Below are positions 1 through 8,432 of a DNA stretch of 64,000 bases, piece by piece. The DNA comes from Paraburkholderia ginsengiterrae. Lineage in GTDB: Bacteria > Pseudomonadota > Gammaproteobacteria > Burkholderiales > Burkholderiaceae. Where the stretch lies: positions 1-64,000 of the forward strand of contig NZ_LXKA01000221.1 of the NCBI RefSeq assembly GCF_001645125.1. The letters run 5' to 3'. The position numbers were made by a program, and so were the translations under genes. The first letter of the stretch is position 1, and every line of letters starts with the position of its first letter. Under the pieces are notes generated by a model, which was not told the origin of the DNA, did no database searches, and saw only the letters and a program-made list of their open reading frames with translations.

Positions 1-2
1 CC

Positions 3-530
3 GCCAACTTCAATCTGATCACGCCGAATCTGTGCGACGACGGTCACGACTCGCCGTGCGTGAACGGCCAGCCGGGCGGCCTGACGAGCGCGAACACGTT
101 CCTGCAGAAGTGGGTGCCGATTATCACCGCTTCGCCGGCGTTCCAGCAGGACGGCCTGCTGATCATCAACTTCGACGAAAGCAGTTACGCGTCAGTGAGC
201 CAGCCCGCAGCGGGTCAAACGCAACTGACTTTCGCGGGTACAACGTGCTGCAGCCAGCAGCCGGGTCCGAATCTGCCGGCTTTCCCGGAGACTTCGTCGC
301 TGACGTACAAGGGGGCGACGATCACCTTGACCAAGCAGAGCTTCGGCGGCGACCGCACCGGCGCGGTCATGATCTCGAAGTTCATCAAGCCGGGCACGGT
401 GTCGACGGTGCAGTACAACCACTACTCCATGCTCAAGAGCATTGAAGATATCTTCCAGCTCGACCATCTCGGTTACGCGGCGCAGGCAGGCCTCGTAGGG
501 TTCGGCAGCGACATCTTTACGAACCTCTAA
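3..530 (+). CDS. Phosphoesterase family protein, C-terminal part (cut by window edge)
   Basis: The reading frame is open from the left edge, so the start lies outside the window. The first residues include a segment reading NLCDDGHD, which resembles the metal-site region of the phosphoesterase family that contains acid phosphatases and phospholipase C-like enzymes. A later IINFDES segment matches the strand that carries another metal-ligand Asp in that family. The end (SMLKSIEDIFQLDHLGYA) is the usual C-terminal signature. The protein would act on phosphate esters, probably in the periplasm, but the signal peptide is not visible. The di-haem peroxidase gene begins 19 bases downstream and may be co-transcribed. 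The exact substrate cannot be read. Confidence 0.8.
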   Translation, partial: ANFNLITPNLCDDGHDSPCVNGQPGGLTSANTFLQKWVPIITASPAFQQDGLLIINFDESSYASVSQPAAGQTQLTFAGTTCCSQQPGPNLPAFPETSSLTYKGATITLTKQSFGGDRTGAVMISKFIKPGTVSTVQYNHYSMLKSIEDIFQLDHLGYAAQAGLVGFGSDIFTNL

Positions 531-549
531 GCCGATGAGGGTTTCCGCA

Positions 550-1755
550 ATGCGATTCGCAGTGCTCGTTGCGCTGGCGGGCGCTGTAATGCTGCCGATA
601 GCAGCGCATGCGGCGTCTGCCGACGCGAAGCCGGTCTATAGCGACGCCGCCGCGCTCGGCAAGCTGATGTTCTTCGATGCATCGTTATCGGCCTCGGGCA
701 AGATGTCGTGCGCGAGCTGTCATAGTCCGTCGCACGCGTACGGGCCGCCCAATGGCCTCGCAGCGCAACTGGGCGGGGCAGATATGCACTCGCAGGGCAC
801 GCGCGCTGTGCCGAGCTTGCGCTACGTTCTGAACCGCACGCCCATGTGGAGCCACGCGCAGGCGGCCAGCATGTCCGAGCGGCTGAGCGAAACGGACAAT
901 GCGCCGGTGGGCGGATTCGGCTGGGATGGACGCTTCAACCGCTTGCGGGATCAAGCGAGTTTCCCGCTGCTCAATCCGGATGAGATGGCGAACAGGGATC
1001 CGGCGGCAGTGCTCGTCAAACTCGAGCGCGCGCCGTACGCGGCACGCTTCAGGGAAGTGTTCGGCCAGAATATTTTTGCCGACCCGGCCAGGGCGTTCAC
1101 GCAGGCGATGTACGCCATCGAGCGCTTCGAACTTGAAGACCCGAGCTTTCATCCGTACACCAGTAAGTTCGATTACTACCTGGATGGAAAGGCGCAACTG
1201 ACGGCAAAAGAACTGAGAGGCAAAAAGCTGTTCGATGATCCGTCGGGCGGCAATTGCGCCTCCTGCCACATCGATCAGGCGGGTGTCGACGGTTCCCATC
1301 CGCTGTTCACCGATTTCAATTTCCAGGCGCTCGGTGTGCCACGCAATCCGGAGTTGCGGGCGAACGCCGATCCGAAGTACTTCGACATGGGTTTGTGCGG
1401 ACCACTACGCACCGATCAGTCCAGCGACACGAGCAACTGCGGCCTGTTCAAATCGGTCTCGCTGCGCAACACGGCGACGCGCCAGGTGTTCTTCCACAAC
1501 GGTCGCTTTCACACGCTAAAGGACGCGCTGCGTTTCTACGTTCAGCGCGACACCAATCCGGCGAAGTGGTATCCAAATGACGCCCACGGCAAGGTCGACA
1601 AATTCAACGACTTGCCGGTTGCGTTACGCGTGAACGTCGACACGACCGACGAACCGCTCACGCGCAAAGCAGGAGAGCGCCCCGTCTGGTCTGAGCAGGA
1701 CATCGACGACGTCGCCGCGTTTCTTTCGACGCTGAATGACGGGTACAGGCGATAG
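550..1755 (+). CDS. Di-haem cytochrome c peroxidase (MauG/CcpA-like)
   Basis: The protein has a cleavable signal peptide (hydrophobic run ending in AAHA) and two CASCH haem c motifs, near residues 54-58 and 236-240, as in bacterial di-haem peroxidases. These periplasmic enzymes reduce peroxide with electrons from small cytochromes, and some members oxidise protein side chains instead. At about 400 residues the length is normal. An in-frame ATG lies 15 bases upstream at 535, but the GAGG-containing sequence at about 536-541 is well placed as a ribosome site for the ATG at 550, so I chose 550. It follows a phosphoesterase gene closely. Peroxidase versus MauG-like activity cannot be decided here. 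Confidence 0.88.
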   Translation: MRFAVLVALAGAVMLPIAAHAASADAKPVYSDAAALGKLMFFDASLSASGKMSCASCHSPSHAYGPPNGLAAQLGGADMHSQGTRAVPSLRYVLNRTPMWSHAQAASMSERLSETDNAPVGGFGWDGRFNRLRDQASFPLLNPDEMANRDPAAVLVKLERAPYAARFREVFGQNIFADPARAFTQAMYAIERFELEDPSFHPYTSKFDYYLDGKAQLTAKELRGKKLFDDPSGGNCASCHIDQAGVDGSHPLFTDFNFQALGVPRNPELRANADPKYFDMGLCGPLRTDQSSDTSNCGLFKSVSLRNTATRQVFFHNGRFHTLKDALRFYVQRDTNPAKWYPNDAHGKVDKFNDLPVALRVNVDTTDEPLTRKAGERPVWSEQDIDDVAAFLSTLNDGYRR

Positions 1756-1820
1756 AGGGGGCACGGTCAAGTTGACGAGCGCCGCCTACATTTCTGACGC
1801 AACTTTCTGCGCGCGAAACC

Positions 1821-2223
1821 TCAGGCCGACGCGCGCTCGATCAGCGTAAAACCCACGTCGACCTTGGCGCGCTTGCTGGCGCCGGTCTCGATCTTTTCGA
1901 TCAGCATTGAAGCTGCGAGCTTGCCAATCCTTGTGCCGTCGATGCGGATCGTCGTCAGCGGTGGCTCCGTGTCGGCGGAGAAATTCTGGTCGCCATAGCC
2001 GATCACCTTGAGCCGTCCCGGCACCTCAAGCTTGCGCGCGTGTGCTTCCATGAGCACACCGAGCGCCATGATGTCAGCGCCGCAGAAAATCGCGTCGATC
2101 TGTGGATGTTCGTCGAGCAGCTTCGCGAGCGCGCGCCGTCCGTCGCCGAGATGGGCGGGCGAGGCCACGGCCGCCACGGGAATCTCGCGGTCGCTGCCGA
2201 ACGCGTCCGCAACGCCGCTGGAT
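1821..2223 (-). pseudogene. LacI-family regulator remnant (C-terminal effector-binding half only)
   Basis: The translation matches the second half of a LacI/PurR-type effector-binding domain: a segment IDAIFCGADIMALGVL followed by RLKVIGYGDQ and PPLTTIRIDGTRIG, then a normal C-terminus. The N-terminal helix-turn-helix and the first half of the sugar-binding domain are absent. Reading upstream, family-like sequence (DREIPVAAVASP) continues to about 2205 and the frame then meets a TGA at 2224-2226. A fragment of a different gene on the other strand begins at the same place (2219). The GTG at 2175-2177 could be used as a start, but the product could not bind DNA. I call it a pseudogene. Confidence 0.8.
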
Positions 2224-2494
2224 CATCGATTCGAACGTCGCCGCGCTCATCGCCGACAACGTGGCTGTCGAAATGTTGCCGGCCTCGCCGGGCAATGATG
2301 CGCGTTATCCCTCGCATCCGCTGCATGATTTGTGCTTGTTCCGTCTCGGTGTGCATCTCGGCGAGCTGTGGCATTTGAGCGGACTCGCCGACTGGCTGCA
2401 CGCCAACGGCCGCAACCGATTCCTGCTCATGGCGCCGCCATTGCGGCTGCCGCGCGCGGTCGGCTCGCCCGCGACGCCGGTCGCGACGGCCTGA
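2219..2494 (+). pseudogene. Cyclase-family (kynurenine formamidase-like) remnant, C-terminal part
   Basis: The frame ending at 2494 matches the C-terminal third of the metal-dependent cyclase/formamidase family. It shows ADNVAVEMLP, a HPLHDLCLFRLGVHLGE segment, and a terminal APPLRLPRAVGSP resembling the family's closing motif. The N-terminal two thirds, including the metal-binding HxGTHxDxP-type motif, are missing, and no start codon with a ribosome site is associated. It abuts the truncated LacI gene on the opposite strand, so both genes lost their 5' ends at one junction. This is best read as a scar left when the region between two divergent genes was deleted. Confidence 0.75.
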
Positions 2495-2924
2495 GTGCGC
2501 ACTGAGCTTGAGAGGAATTGTCCCGTACGGGTCATGCGTGCGAAACTGCAGCCAGGTCCGTCGTTAACAGACTGATCGCCCGATCTTGGCAATCCATAAG
2601 GAATGCTACGAGCCATTTTCATGGACCAAAATAGGCCGTGATGTCACCGGCTGCCGTGTTGACGGTCTTTGTTCAATCGGCCTTCGCGGCAACGCCCCAA
2701 GAAGAAGCGCGCTCGCTGTCCGGGCACTTCGTCGCAGCATAGAATAAATAGACGTAGGCGGATTGACGCCACGATCGTGTGAGAGAAGGGTATGGAGTTA
2801 CCGGCTGCCAGCGTCTATGCTTGTGTTACCCCTTGTCGGCCCATTGTGTCAAAGATCCCTGTCGCGCGAATCAAAAGCGACCGGGGCGTCATTAAAGGGG
2901 GAAACTCAACACGGAGAAAACCAA
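2495..2924. other. 430-bp intergenic region
   Basis: No convincing gene is present. A 33-codon frame at 2641-2742 reads like a short signal-peptide-like peptide (AVLTVFVQSAFAATPQ) but has no ribosome site. The promoter of the CHRD gene should lie near the right end; I could not identify clear -35 and -10 boxes. Confidence 0.4.
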
Positions 2925-3386
2925 ATGACTGTTTCGATCTCGCGACGTGCCCTGATGCTGTTCGCCGGTCTCGCACTATCGGGCACGATGACGCTCGCAC
3001 AAGCGGCACCGGTTTCTTTTACCGTACCGCTGACGGGCGACCAGGAGGTGCCTCCAGTGCAAACACCGGGCAGTGGCACCGCCAACCTCACTTATGACGC
3101 CAGTACGCACGTGGTGACGTGGAACATTACCTTTAGTGGCTTGACGGCTCCGGCGACCATGTCGCATTTCCACGGCCCAGCCCCGGTCGGAAAAAACGCC
3201 AACGTGAAAATCTGGCTGTCACAGAAAGGGTCGATGGAATTGACGAGTCCGTTCAGCGGTCAGGCCACGCTGTCAGCGGATGAAGCCCAGATGTTCGAAT
3301 CCGGCAATATGTACGTCAACGTCCACACCAAGACCAATCCGAATGGAGAGATTCGCGGCCAGGTCATGCCGCCGAAGGGCAACTGA
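2925..3386 (+). CDS. CHRD-domain secreted protein
   Basis: The protein has 153 residues with an N-terminal signal peptide (positively charged start, hydrophobic stretch, AQAA cleavage region) followed by one CHRD domain. Family hallmarks visible are GDQEVPPVQTPGSGTA, the MSHFHGPA segment and the terminal VNVHTKTNPNGEIRGQV. CHRD domains occur in chordin and in many bacterial secreted proteins; their bacterial role is unknown. The ATG at 2925 is preceded by a good GGAG site at about 2913. The frame is open further upstream, but that extension has no ribosome site and would bury the signal peptide. Confidence 0.9.
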   Translation: MTVSISRRALMLFAGLALSGTMTLAQAAPVSFTVPLTGDQEVPPVQTPGSGTANLTYDASTHVVTWNITFSGLTAPATMSHFHGPAPVGKNANVKIWLSQKGSMELTSPFSGQATLSADEAQMFESGNMYVNVHTKTNPNGEIRGQVMPPKGN

Positions 3387-3434
3387 CGAAACCACCGGCG
3401 CCCCGAGCCCGGTTATAGTCCAGTCGCGACAGGC

Positions 3435-4127
3435 TCAGAGATAAGCCGCGAGCAACAGCACCACAGCGGTACTGATCATGAGGAGCAGCAGCGCCAGCCA
3501 CGCTGGCGCCTGCCGCGGCGCGGACACGGAAGCAGGCAACGCCTTGTATCCGTTCAACATCGGACGCACCAGGTCGTGTCCCTTGACCACCGCGTAGAGC
3601 GCGATCACCAGCACGTGCAGCGCGACTGCCGCCAGCAGCAGATTCCACACCACCGCATGCAGCGTCGAGATCGCATTAGCAAACCAGGCGGGTACCCATT
3701 CGCTCAACGGCCCGTTGTCCGCCACCTCGTTGTTGACATAGAGGCCGCTTAGCGTCTCCAGCAACAATAACGTGAGCAGCAGCAGAACCATCCAGCCTCC
3801 CGCCGCGTTGTGGCCGACCTGCACATCCGGCTCACGGCGAAACAGGTGCGGCAAATGCCGCAACGCGGACACCGGCGAAGTCACGAAGCTTCTGAACCGC
3901 GCAGTCTCGCTACCGAAGCAGCCCCACAGCAACCTGAAGAGCAGCAGCACCAGCACCGCTTCGCCGCTGCGCACGTGCCAGTCGATCCAGTTCAGCTTCA
4001 GCGTCGTGTAAGCCACTGCGACCAGCACCACCAACAGCCAATGAAACAGCCGGGTCGGAGCATCCCAAACGAGCACGCGGCGATTGACCGGTCGCACCGC
4101 CGGAGTAACCGGTTCGTCAGCGTTCAT
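3435..4127 (-). CDS. Cytochrome b561-type membrane protein
   Basis: The 230-residue protein has four to five strongly hydrophobic segments. It opens with VLVWDAPTRLFHWLLV, the RxFHW motif of the Ni/Fe-hydrogenase b-type/b561 family in which the His binds haem. Further likely haem ligands occur in WHVRSGE and near ISTLHAVVWN. Such proteins carry electrons between the quinone pool and a partner cytochrome or oxidoreductase in the inner membrane. No partner gene is adjacent: it converges with the CHRD gene and is divergent from the reductase gene at 4473. The partner is therefore unknown. Confidence 0.85.
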   Translation of the reverse strand: MNADEPVTPAVRPVNRRVLVWDAPTRLFHWLLVVLVAVAYTTLKLNWIDWHVRSGEAVLVLLLFRLLWGCFGSETARFRSFVTSPVSALRHLPHLFRREPDVQVGHNAAGGWMVLLLLTLLLLETLSGLYVNNEVADNGPLSEWVPAWFANAISTLHAVVWNLLLAAVALHVLVIALYAVVKGHDLVRPMLNGYKALPASVSAPRQAPAWLALLLLMISTAVVLLLAAYL

Positions 4128-4472
4128 ACGTCACGCCTCCTCAAGCTTTGTCTGGGTGCACAGCGGATACTCCAATCGCTAGTCTCTTCAAGTGCTCCAT
4201 TCATGATATGACATGCAGGAAGGCACCACACGCGTGCAATGCGGGCGCCATGATCCTCGCGACGCATATCGAACACCTGGCAGTCGATGTTTGGCCGCTC
4301 GTCTATCGGTTGACAGCGCGGTTAGATTCGTAGGAGTATGTCGTGAAGTGCATACGCACATATTAACCACGTCGCAGCCCTTTTGCCTCGATAGCAGGTG
4401 AAATGGACAGATGAATTGGCGGCCGACGCTGCCAGCGAAAAAACGCAACGTAACAGAATTCGGAGAATCAAC
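4128..4472. other. 345-bp divergent intergenic region
   Basis: This lies between the leftward b561 gene and the rightward reductase gene, so it should hold both promoters. I see no clear sigma-70 boxes, palindrome or RNA gene. Short frames in this stretch look like chance. Confidence 0.35.
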
Positions 4473-5492
4473 ATGACCAGCGAAAGCGCACGAAGAATTG
4501 TCCTGGCGTCCCGCCCGAAGGGACAACCCACCGCAGACGATTTCCGCCTTGAGCCGTTTCCCGTTCCGAAGCCAGGCGCCCAGCAACTGCTGCTCAGAAC
4601 ACTCTATCTATCTCTCGATCCCTATATGCGGGGACGCATGGACAGCGCGAAATCCTATGCCTCGCCGGTTGCTATCGGCGATGTCATGACAGGCGAGTGC
4701 ATCGCGCAGGTCGTCGAGTCCAATCATGCGGGGTATGCCGTCGGAGATATCGTTCTCGCTCACGCTGGCTGGCAGACGCATGCCATTTCCGATGGCGCAG
4801 GCGTTCGAAAGATCGATTCCACCGACGCACCTTTGACAACCCGTCTCGGGGTACTCGGCATGCCGGGCTTTACGGCCTATTCCGGCATGCGCGTCATCGG
4901 CCAGCCCAAAGCGGGGGAAACGGTCGTTGTCGCGGCTGCCAGCGGCCCGGTCGGGGCCACTGTCGGGCAACTGGCCCGGCTCGCGGGCGCCCGCGCCGTC
5001 GGCATCGCGGGTGGGCCGGAGAAATGCGCTTTCGTGCAAGACGAACTCGGCTTCGACTCATGCATTGACCATCGGGCGCCTGACTTCGCGGAACGTCTTG
5101 CCAACGCATGCCCGAACGGCGTCGATGTCTACTTTGAAAATGTTGGGGGCGCCATCTGGCGCGCAGTGGCACCCTTGCTCAACAAGTTTGCAAGAGTGCC
5201 GGTATGTGGCCTTATCAGCCAATTCGGCGTGTCCGAATATCCTGGACCCGATCGGCTGCCCGGCACCATGCGTGACGTCCTGAGCAAAAGCCTCACCATC
5301 CGCGGATTCATCAACTACGATTTCGCCGAGTTGTATCCGGACTTCCTTCGCGAAGTCGGCGCCGGCATCAAGAGCGGCGCGATCAGGTACAAGGAAGACA
5401 TCGTCGATGGATTCGAGAACACGCCGACGGCCTTCATCGGCATGTTGAACGGTCGAAATTTCGGCAAGCTGCTGATCCGGGTTGCAAGCTGA
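4473..5492 (+). CDS. NADP-dependent MDR-family oxidoreductase (CurA/leukotriene B4 dehydrogenase-like)
   Basis: This is a zinc-free medium-chain dehydrogenase/reductase of 339 residues. Diagnostic features are SLDPYMRGRMD near residue 45, the MPGFTAYSGM loop, and the nucleotide-binding ASGPVGATVGQLAR segment. Members reduce alpha,beta-unsaturated ketones and aldehydes with NADPH in the cytoplasm. The ATG at 4473 has an upstream GGAG; an open extension to 4398 is probably not translated. It converges with an Old Yellow Enzyme gene 28 bases away, another ene-reductase, and the two may share a detoxification theme. Confidence 0.9.
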   Translation: MTSESARRIVLASRPKGQPTADDFRLEPFPVPKPGAQQLLLRTLYLSLDPYMRGRMDSAKSYASPVAIGDVMTGECIAQVVESNHAGYAVGDIVLAHAGWQTHAISDGAGVRKIDSTDAPLTTRLGVLGMPGFTAYSGMRVIGQPKAGETVVVAAASGPVGATVGQLARLAGARAVGIAGGPEKCAFVQDELGFDSCIDHRAPDFAERLANACPNGVDVYFENVGGAIWRAVAPLLNKFARVPVCGLISQFGVSEYPGPDRLPGTMRDVLSKSLTIRGFINYDFAELYPDFLREVGAGIKSGAIRYKEDIVDGFENTPTAFIGMLNGRNFGKLLIRVAS

Positions 5493-5520
5493 TAGGGAAC
5501 TGCTGCAACGTCTGCCCCGC

Positions 5521-6630
5521 TTATGCTGCCACCGTTTCGTCGCTATGGAACGGGTAGTCGGTGTAGCCGACGTCTGCGCCGCCGAAGAAGCTGTCCCGGT
5601 CGTACGGATTCAGTGGCAATTGAAGACGCAGGCGCTCGGGCAGATCCGGGTTGGCGATGAAGTCGCGGCCAAAAGCAACCAGGTCGGCGTCGCCTGCCTG
5701 CAGAATGGCTTCGGCCGTGTGACCCTTGAACCCGCCGGCAGCAATGATGATGCCTTTGTAGTGCTGACGGATCAGTTGCGCGGCGACCGGGTTCTGATCC
5801 TTGCTTTCATCATCCACGTTGCCCACTACGCGCGGCTCGATCAGGTGCAGGTACGCCAGATTCAGTTTGCCCAGTTCCTCCGCGACATAAGTGAAGAGTC
5901 CCGCTGGGTCGCTGTCGGACATATCGCCAAAACTGCCGCTCGGACCGAGGCGCACGGCCACTCGGTCGCTACCCCAAACCGAGATGACGGCCCGTGTGGC
6001 TTCCATCAGGAAACGGGCACGGTTCTCGAACGAGCCGCCGTAGATGTCGCTGCGCTTGTTGCTGCCGTCCTGCAGGAACTGATCGAACAGGTAGCCGTTG
6101 GCGGCGTGCAGTTCGACGCCGTCGAAACCGGCCTCTTTGCCCCGAATCGCGGCGGTGCGGAAGCGCTCGACCAACTCGGCGATTTCGGGGATCGTCAGTT
6201 CGCGGCTCGGCGTGTTCGGGATCCAGCCCGCTTCGGTATAGGCCACGCCGCCGTGTGGCACGGCGGACGGCGCCACCGGCTGCGCGCCGCCCGGCTGCAA
6301 CTGGCTGTTGGACTGGCGCCCGGCGTGATACAGCTGCAGGAAGATGCGGCCTCCCTTCGCGTGCACGGCGTGCGTTACCTGCTTCCAGCCGGCGATCTGG
6401 CTATCGTCGTAGAGACCAGGCGCGCCGAGGTAGCCGTTTCCATTGGGCGCTGCGATGGTGGCTTCGCCGATCAGGAAGCCGCCTTCCGACGCGCGCTGGG
6501 CGTAGTACTCGGCCATCAAGGGGCCGGGCCTTGCGCCTGCTTCAGCGCGCATGCGGGTGAGGGGCGCCAGCACCACGCGATGGGAAAGTTCGTACGGACC
6601 AATTCTGACTGCGGAATGAAGTTTGGACAT
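5521..6630 (-). CDS. nemA: Old Yellow Enzyme family ene-reductase (NemA-like)
   Basis: This is a flavin-dependent reductase of 369 residues. It shows the HAANGYLFDQFLQ active-site region, APLTRMRA near the start and the AAGGFKGHTAEAIL phosphate-binding segment of the FMN barrel. The family reduces N-ethylmaleimide, nitrate esters and other electrophilic alkenes. The ATG at 6630 fits family starts; the frame is open back to 6783, but that would overlap the divergent LysR promoter. The divergent LysR gene at 6783 is the likely regulator, with a palindrome between them at 6747-6760. The symbol is by similarity; xenobiotic reductase is an equivalent name. Confidence 0.9.
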   Translation of the reverse strand: MSKLHSAVRIGPYELSHRVVLAPLTRMRAEAGARPGPLMAEYYAQRASEGGFLIGEATIAAPNGNGYLGAPGLYDDSQIAGWKQVTHAVHAKGGRIFLQLYHAGRQSNSQLQPGGAQPVAPSAVPHGGVAYTEAGWIPNTPSRELTIPEIAELVERFRTAAIRGKEAGFDGVELHAANGYLFDQFLQDGSNKRSDIYGGSFENRARFLMEATRAVISVWGSDRVAVRLGPSGSFGDMSDSDPAGLFTYVAEELGKLNLAYLHLIEPRVVGNVDDESKDQNPVAAQLIRQHYKGIIIAAGGFKGHTAEAILQAGDADLVAFGRDFIANPDLPERLRLQLPLNPYDRDSFFGGADVGYTDYPFHSDETVAA

Positions 6631-6746
6631 GATTGCCTCGAGATTGAGTGGCTGGTGATGCTCGATCAACAGCGGGCTTTCGACCTTGAGGAGCAGTGTA
6701 TGGGTGGACGCGGATAAGAAAAATAGGCTAAGGTTCCAGACATATC

Positions 6747-6760
6747 GGACAAAAATGTCC
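6747..6760. promoter_or_regulatory. Candidate operator between nemA-like and LysR genes
   Basis: A 14-base inverted repeat, GGACA-N4-TGTCC, lies 23 bases before the LysR start and 116 bases before the nemA-like start. LysR proteins and other redox regulators often bind such dyads in divergent promoter regions. The binding protein is inferred from position only. Confidence 0.45.
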
Positions 6761-6782
6761 TTAATCGGCCTCGGATGCGGCA

Positions 6783-7667
6783 ATGGACAGTCTCAGTGGC
6801 ATGTCGGTGTTTGTGCAGGTGGCGGAGACTCGCAGCTTTACCGAGGCGGGACGGCTGCTCGGCGTGTCGTCGTCGGCGGTCGGCAAAAGCATTGCGCGTA
6901 CCGAGGAGCGCCTTGGCGTGCGGCTCTTTCACCGCAGCACGCGAAGCATCACCCTGACGGCTGAAGGGGCGTTATTCCTGGAGCGATGCCGGCGCATCCT
7001 CGGCGAGGTCGAAGCCGCCGAAGCCGAGTTGTCCGATGCCGCCGGCAGTCCACGGGGCAGACTGCGGATCAGCACGCCACAACTGTCCGAATTGATCGTG
7101 CCGGCGCTGGATGGCTTCATGACGGCCTACCCGGACATCGAACTCGATGTCGATCTCTCCGATCGCATGGTGGACATCATCGACGAAGGCTTCGATGCAG
7201 TGATACGCACGGGGGAGCAGCACGATTCGAGGCTGGTATCGCGGCGCCTCGGCTCCTGTGGTCAGGTTCTGGTCGCTTCGCCCGGCTATCTCGAGCGGCA
7301 CGGCATACCTGCGCATCCATCTGAACTCGTGCGGCACGCCTGCTTACTCCATAAGTTTCCCGCTAGTGGCAAGCTGGAACGCTGGCCGTTTCAGCTCGCT
7401 GCATCTGAAGCAGAGCCGGAGTTGCCGCAAACCTTCGTCAGCAACACCGTTGAAGTGCTGGCCTTTCTCGCGGTTCAGAACAAGGGGCTTGCCTTCCTGC
7501 CGACCTTCCTTGTGCGCGATGCGCTCGCGAGCGGTGCGTTACAGATCGTGCTCGACGATTTCATCGACCAGACCGTCACTTTCTGGATCCTGTGGCCGGC
7601 AAGCCGTTACGCGTCGCCGAAGCTGCGTGCCTTTATCGACTACGTCAGCCAGAATCTGCGGATCTAG
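6783..7667 (+). CDS. LysR-family transcriptional regulator
   Basis: The 294-residue protein begins with a typical LysR helix-turn-helix (SFTEAGRLLGVSSSAVGKSI, then LGVRLFHRSTRSITLT) and continues with a periplasmic-binding-protein-like effector domain. It belongs to the large subgroup commonly beside oxidoreductases. It is divergent from the nemA-like gene, which it probably controls. The effector is likely an electrophile or quinone, by analogy only. Confidence 0.9.
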   Translation: MDSLSGMSVFVQVAETRSFTEAGRLLGVSSSAVGKSIARTEERLGVRLFHRSTRSITLTAEGALFLERCRRILGEVEAAEAELSDAAGSPRGRLRISTPQLSELIVPALDGFMTAYPDIELDVDLSDRMVDIIDEGFDAVIRTGEQHDSRLVSRRLGSCGQVLVASPGYLERHGIPAHPSELVRHACLLHKFPASGKLERWPFQLAASEAEPELPQTFVSNTVEVLAFLAVQNKGLAFLPTFLVRDALASGALQIVLDDFIDQTVTFWILWPASRYASPKLRAFIDYVSQNLRI

Positions 7668-7836
7668 CTGCCCCTCAAACGCCGCACCACCTCAGCGCGT
7701 CAACCGCGAAACTTCGCGAGACGGCGGCGCCTGCAGCGCGGCGGGCTCGTTCGGGTCGGACATTTGACCGATACCGATGCGGCGGCCAGGCTGGGATCAT
7801 TGTCGCCAAGCCAATACCGTCGACAGTGAGGTCGTC

Positions 7837-8430
7837 TTGAGCCACGCAACCATCCATCCCGTATGGGTTCGCATTTTTCACTGGATCAATGCCGCGGCCG
7901 TCATCGCAATGTGCCTGAGCGGCTGGCAGGTGTACGACGCGTCCCCGATCTTCAAGGCTATTCGCTTTCCGGCGTCCGTTACGCTTGGCGGCTGGCTAGG
8001 CGGCGCGCTGCTTTGGCACTTCGCGGTCATGTGGATCCTCGTCGCAAACTTCGTCGCTTACGTGGTCTTGAACTTCGTCACCGGACGGCTGCGCAGGAAA
8101 CTCTTTCCCATCAGCATCCGCGCGATCGTTGGCGACCTCATTGCAGCGGTGAAAGGCAAGCTCAGTCACGGCGATCTCAGCCAATACAACGCCGTGCAGA
8201 AGTTTGCCTATCTCGCCGTGATAGCCGATATCGCGCTGCTGGTGGTGTCGGGCCTGGCTATCTGGAAGCCGGTGCAGTTCCCGGTTCTGCGAACGTTGAT
8301 GGGCGGCTTCGACAACGCGCGCATCGTCCACTTCGCCGCAATGAGCGGGCTCGTTGGCTTCTTCGTGGTGCACGTGGTGATGGTCGCGCTCGTTCCACGC
8401 TCTTTGCTCACCATGATTCGGGGCCGCTAA
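7837..8430 (+). CDS. Cytochrome b561-family membrane subunit
   Basis: The protein has about 197 residues and four predicted membrane segments. The opening HPVWVRIFHWINAAAVIAM holds the family's FHW haem-ligand motif, and WHFAVMWILV and RIVHFAAMSG supply the other likely haem histidines. I chose TTG at 7837, with GTGAGG just upstream, because the frame further upstream lacks a ribosome site. The next gene, two bases later, encodes a molybdopterin oxidoreductase. The pair resembles a membrane cytochrome passing electrons to or from a periplasmic molybdoenzyme. Confidence 0.85.
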   Translation: MSHATIHPVWVRIFHWINAAAVIAMCLSGWQVYDASPIFKAIRFPASVTLGGWLGGALLWHFAVMWILVANFVAYVVLNFVTGRLRRKLFPISIRAIVGDLIAAVKGKLSHGDLSQYNAVQKFAYLAVIADIALLVVSGLAIWKPVQFPVLRTLMGGFDNARIVHFAAMSGLVGFFVVHVVMVALVPRSLLTMIRGR

Positions 8431-8432
8431 CC

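Noticed and set aside
2641-2742. Short signal-peptide-like frame upstream of the CHRD gene
   Set aside because: Although the sequence looks like a signal peptide, it has no ribosome site and stops after 33 codons.
5482-6717. Long open frame (411 codons) antisense to the Old Yellow Enzyme gene
   Set aside because: The opposite strand encodes a complete enzyme with family motifs; this frame has none.
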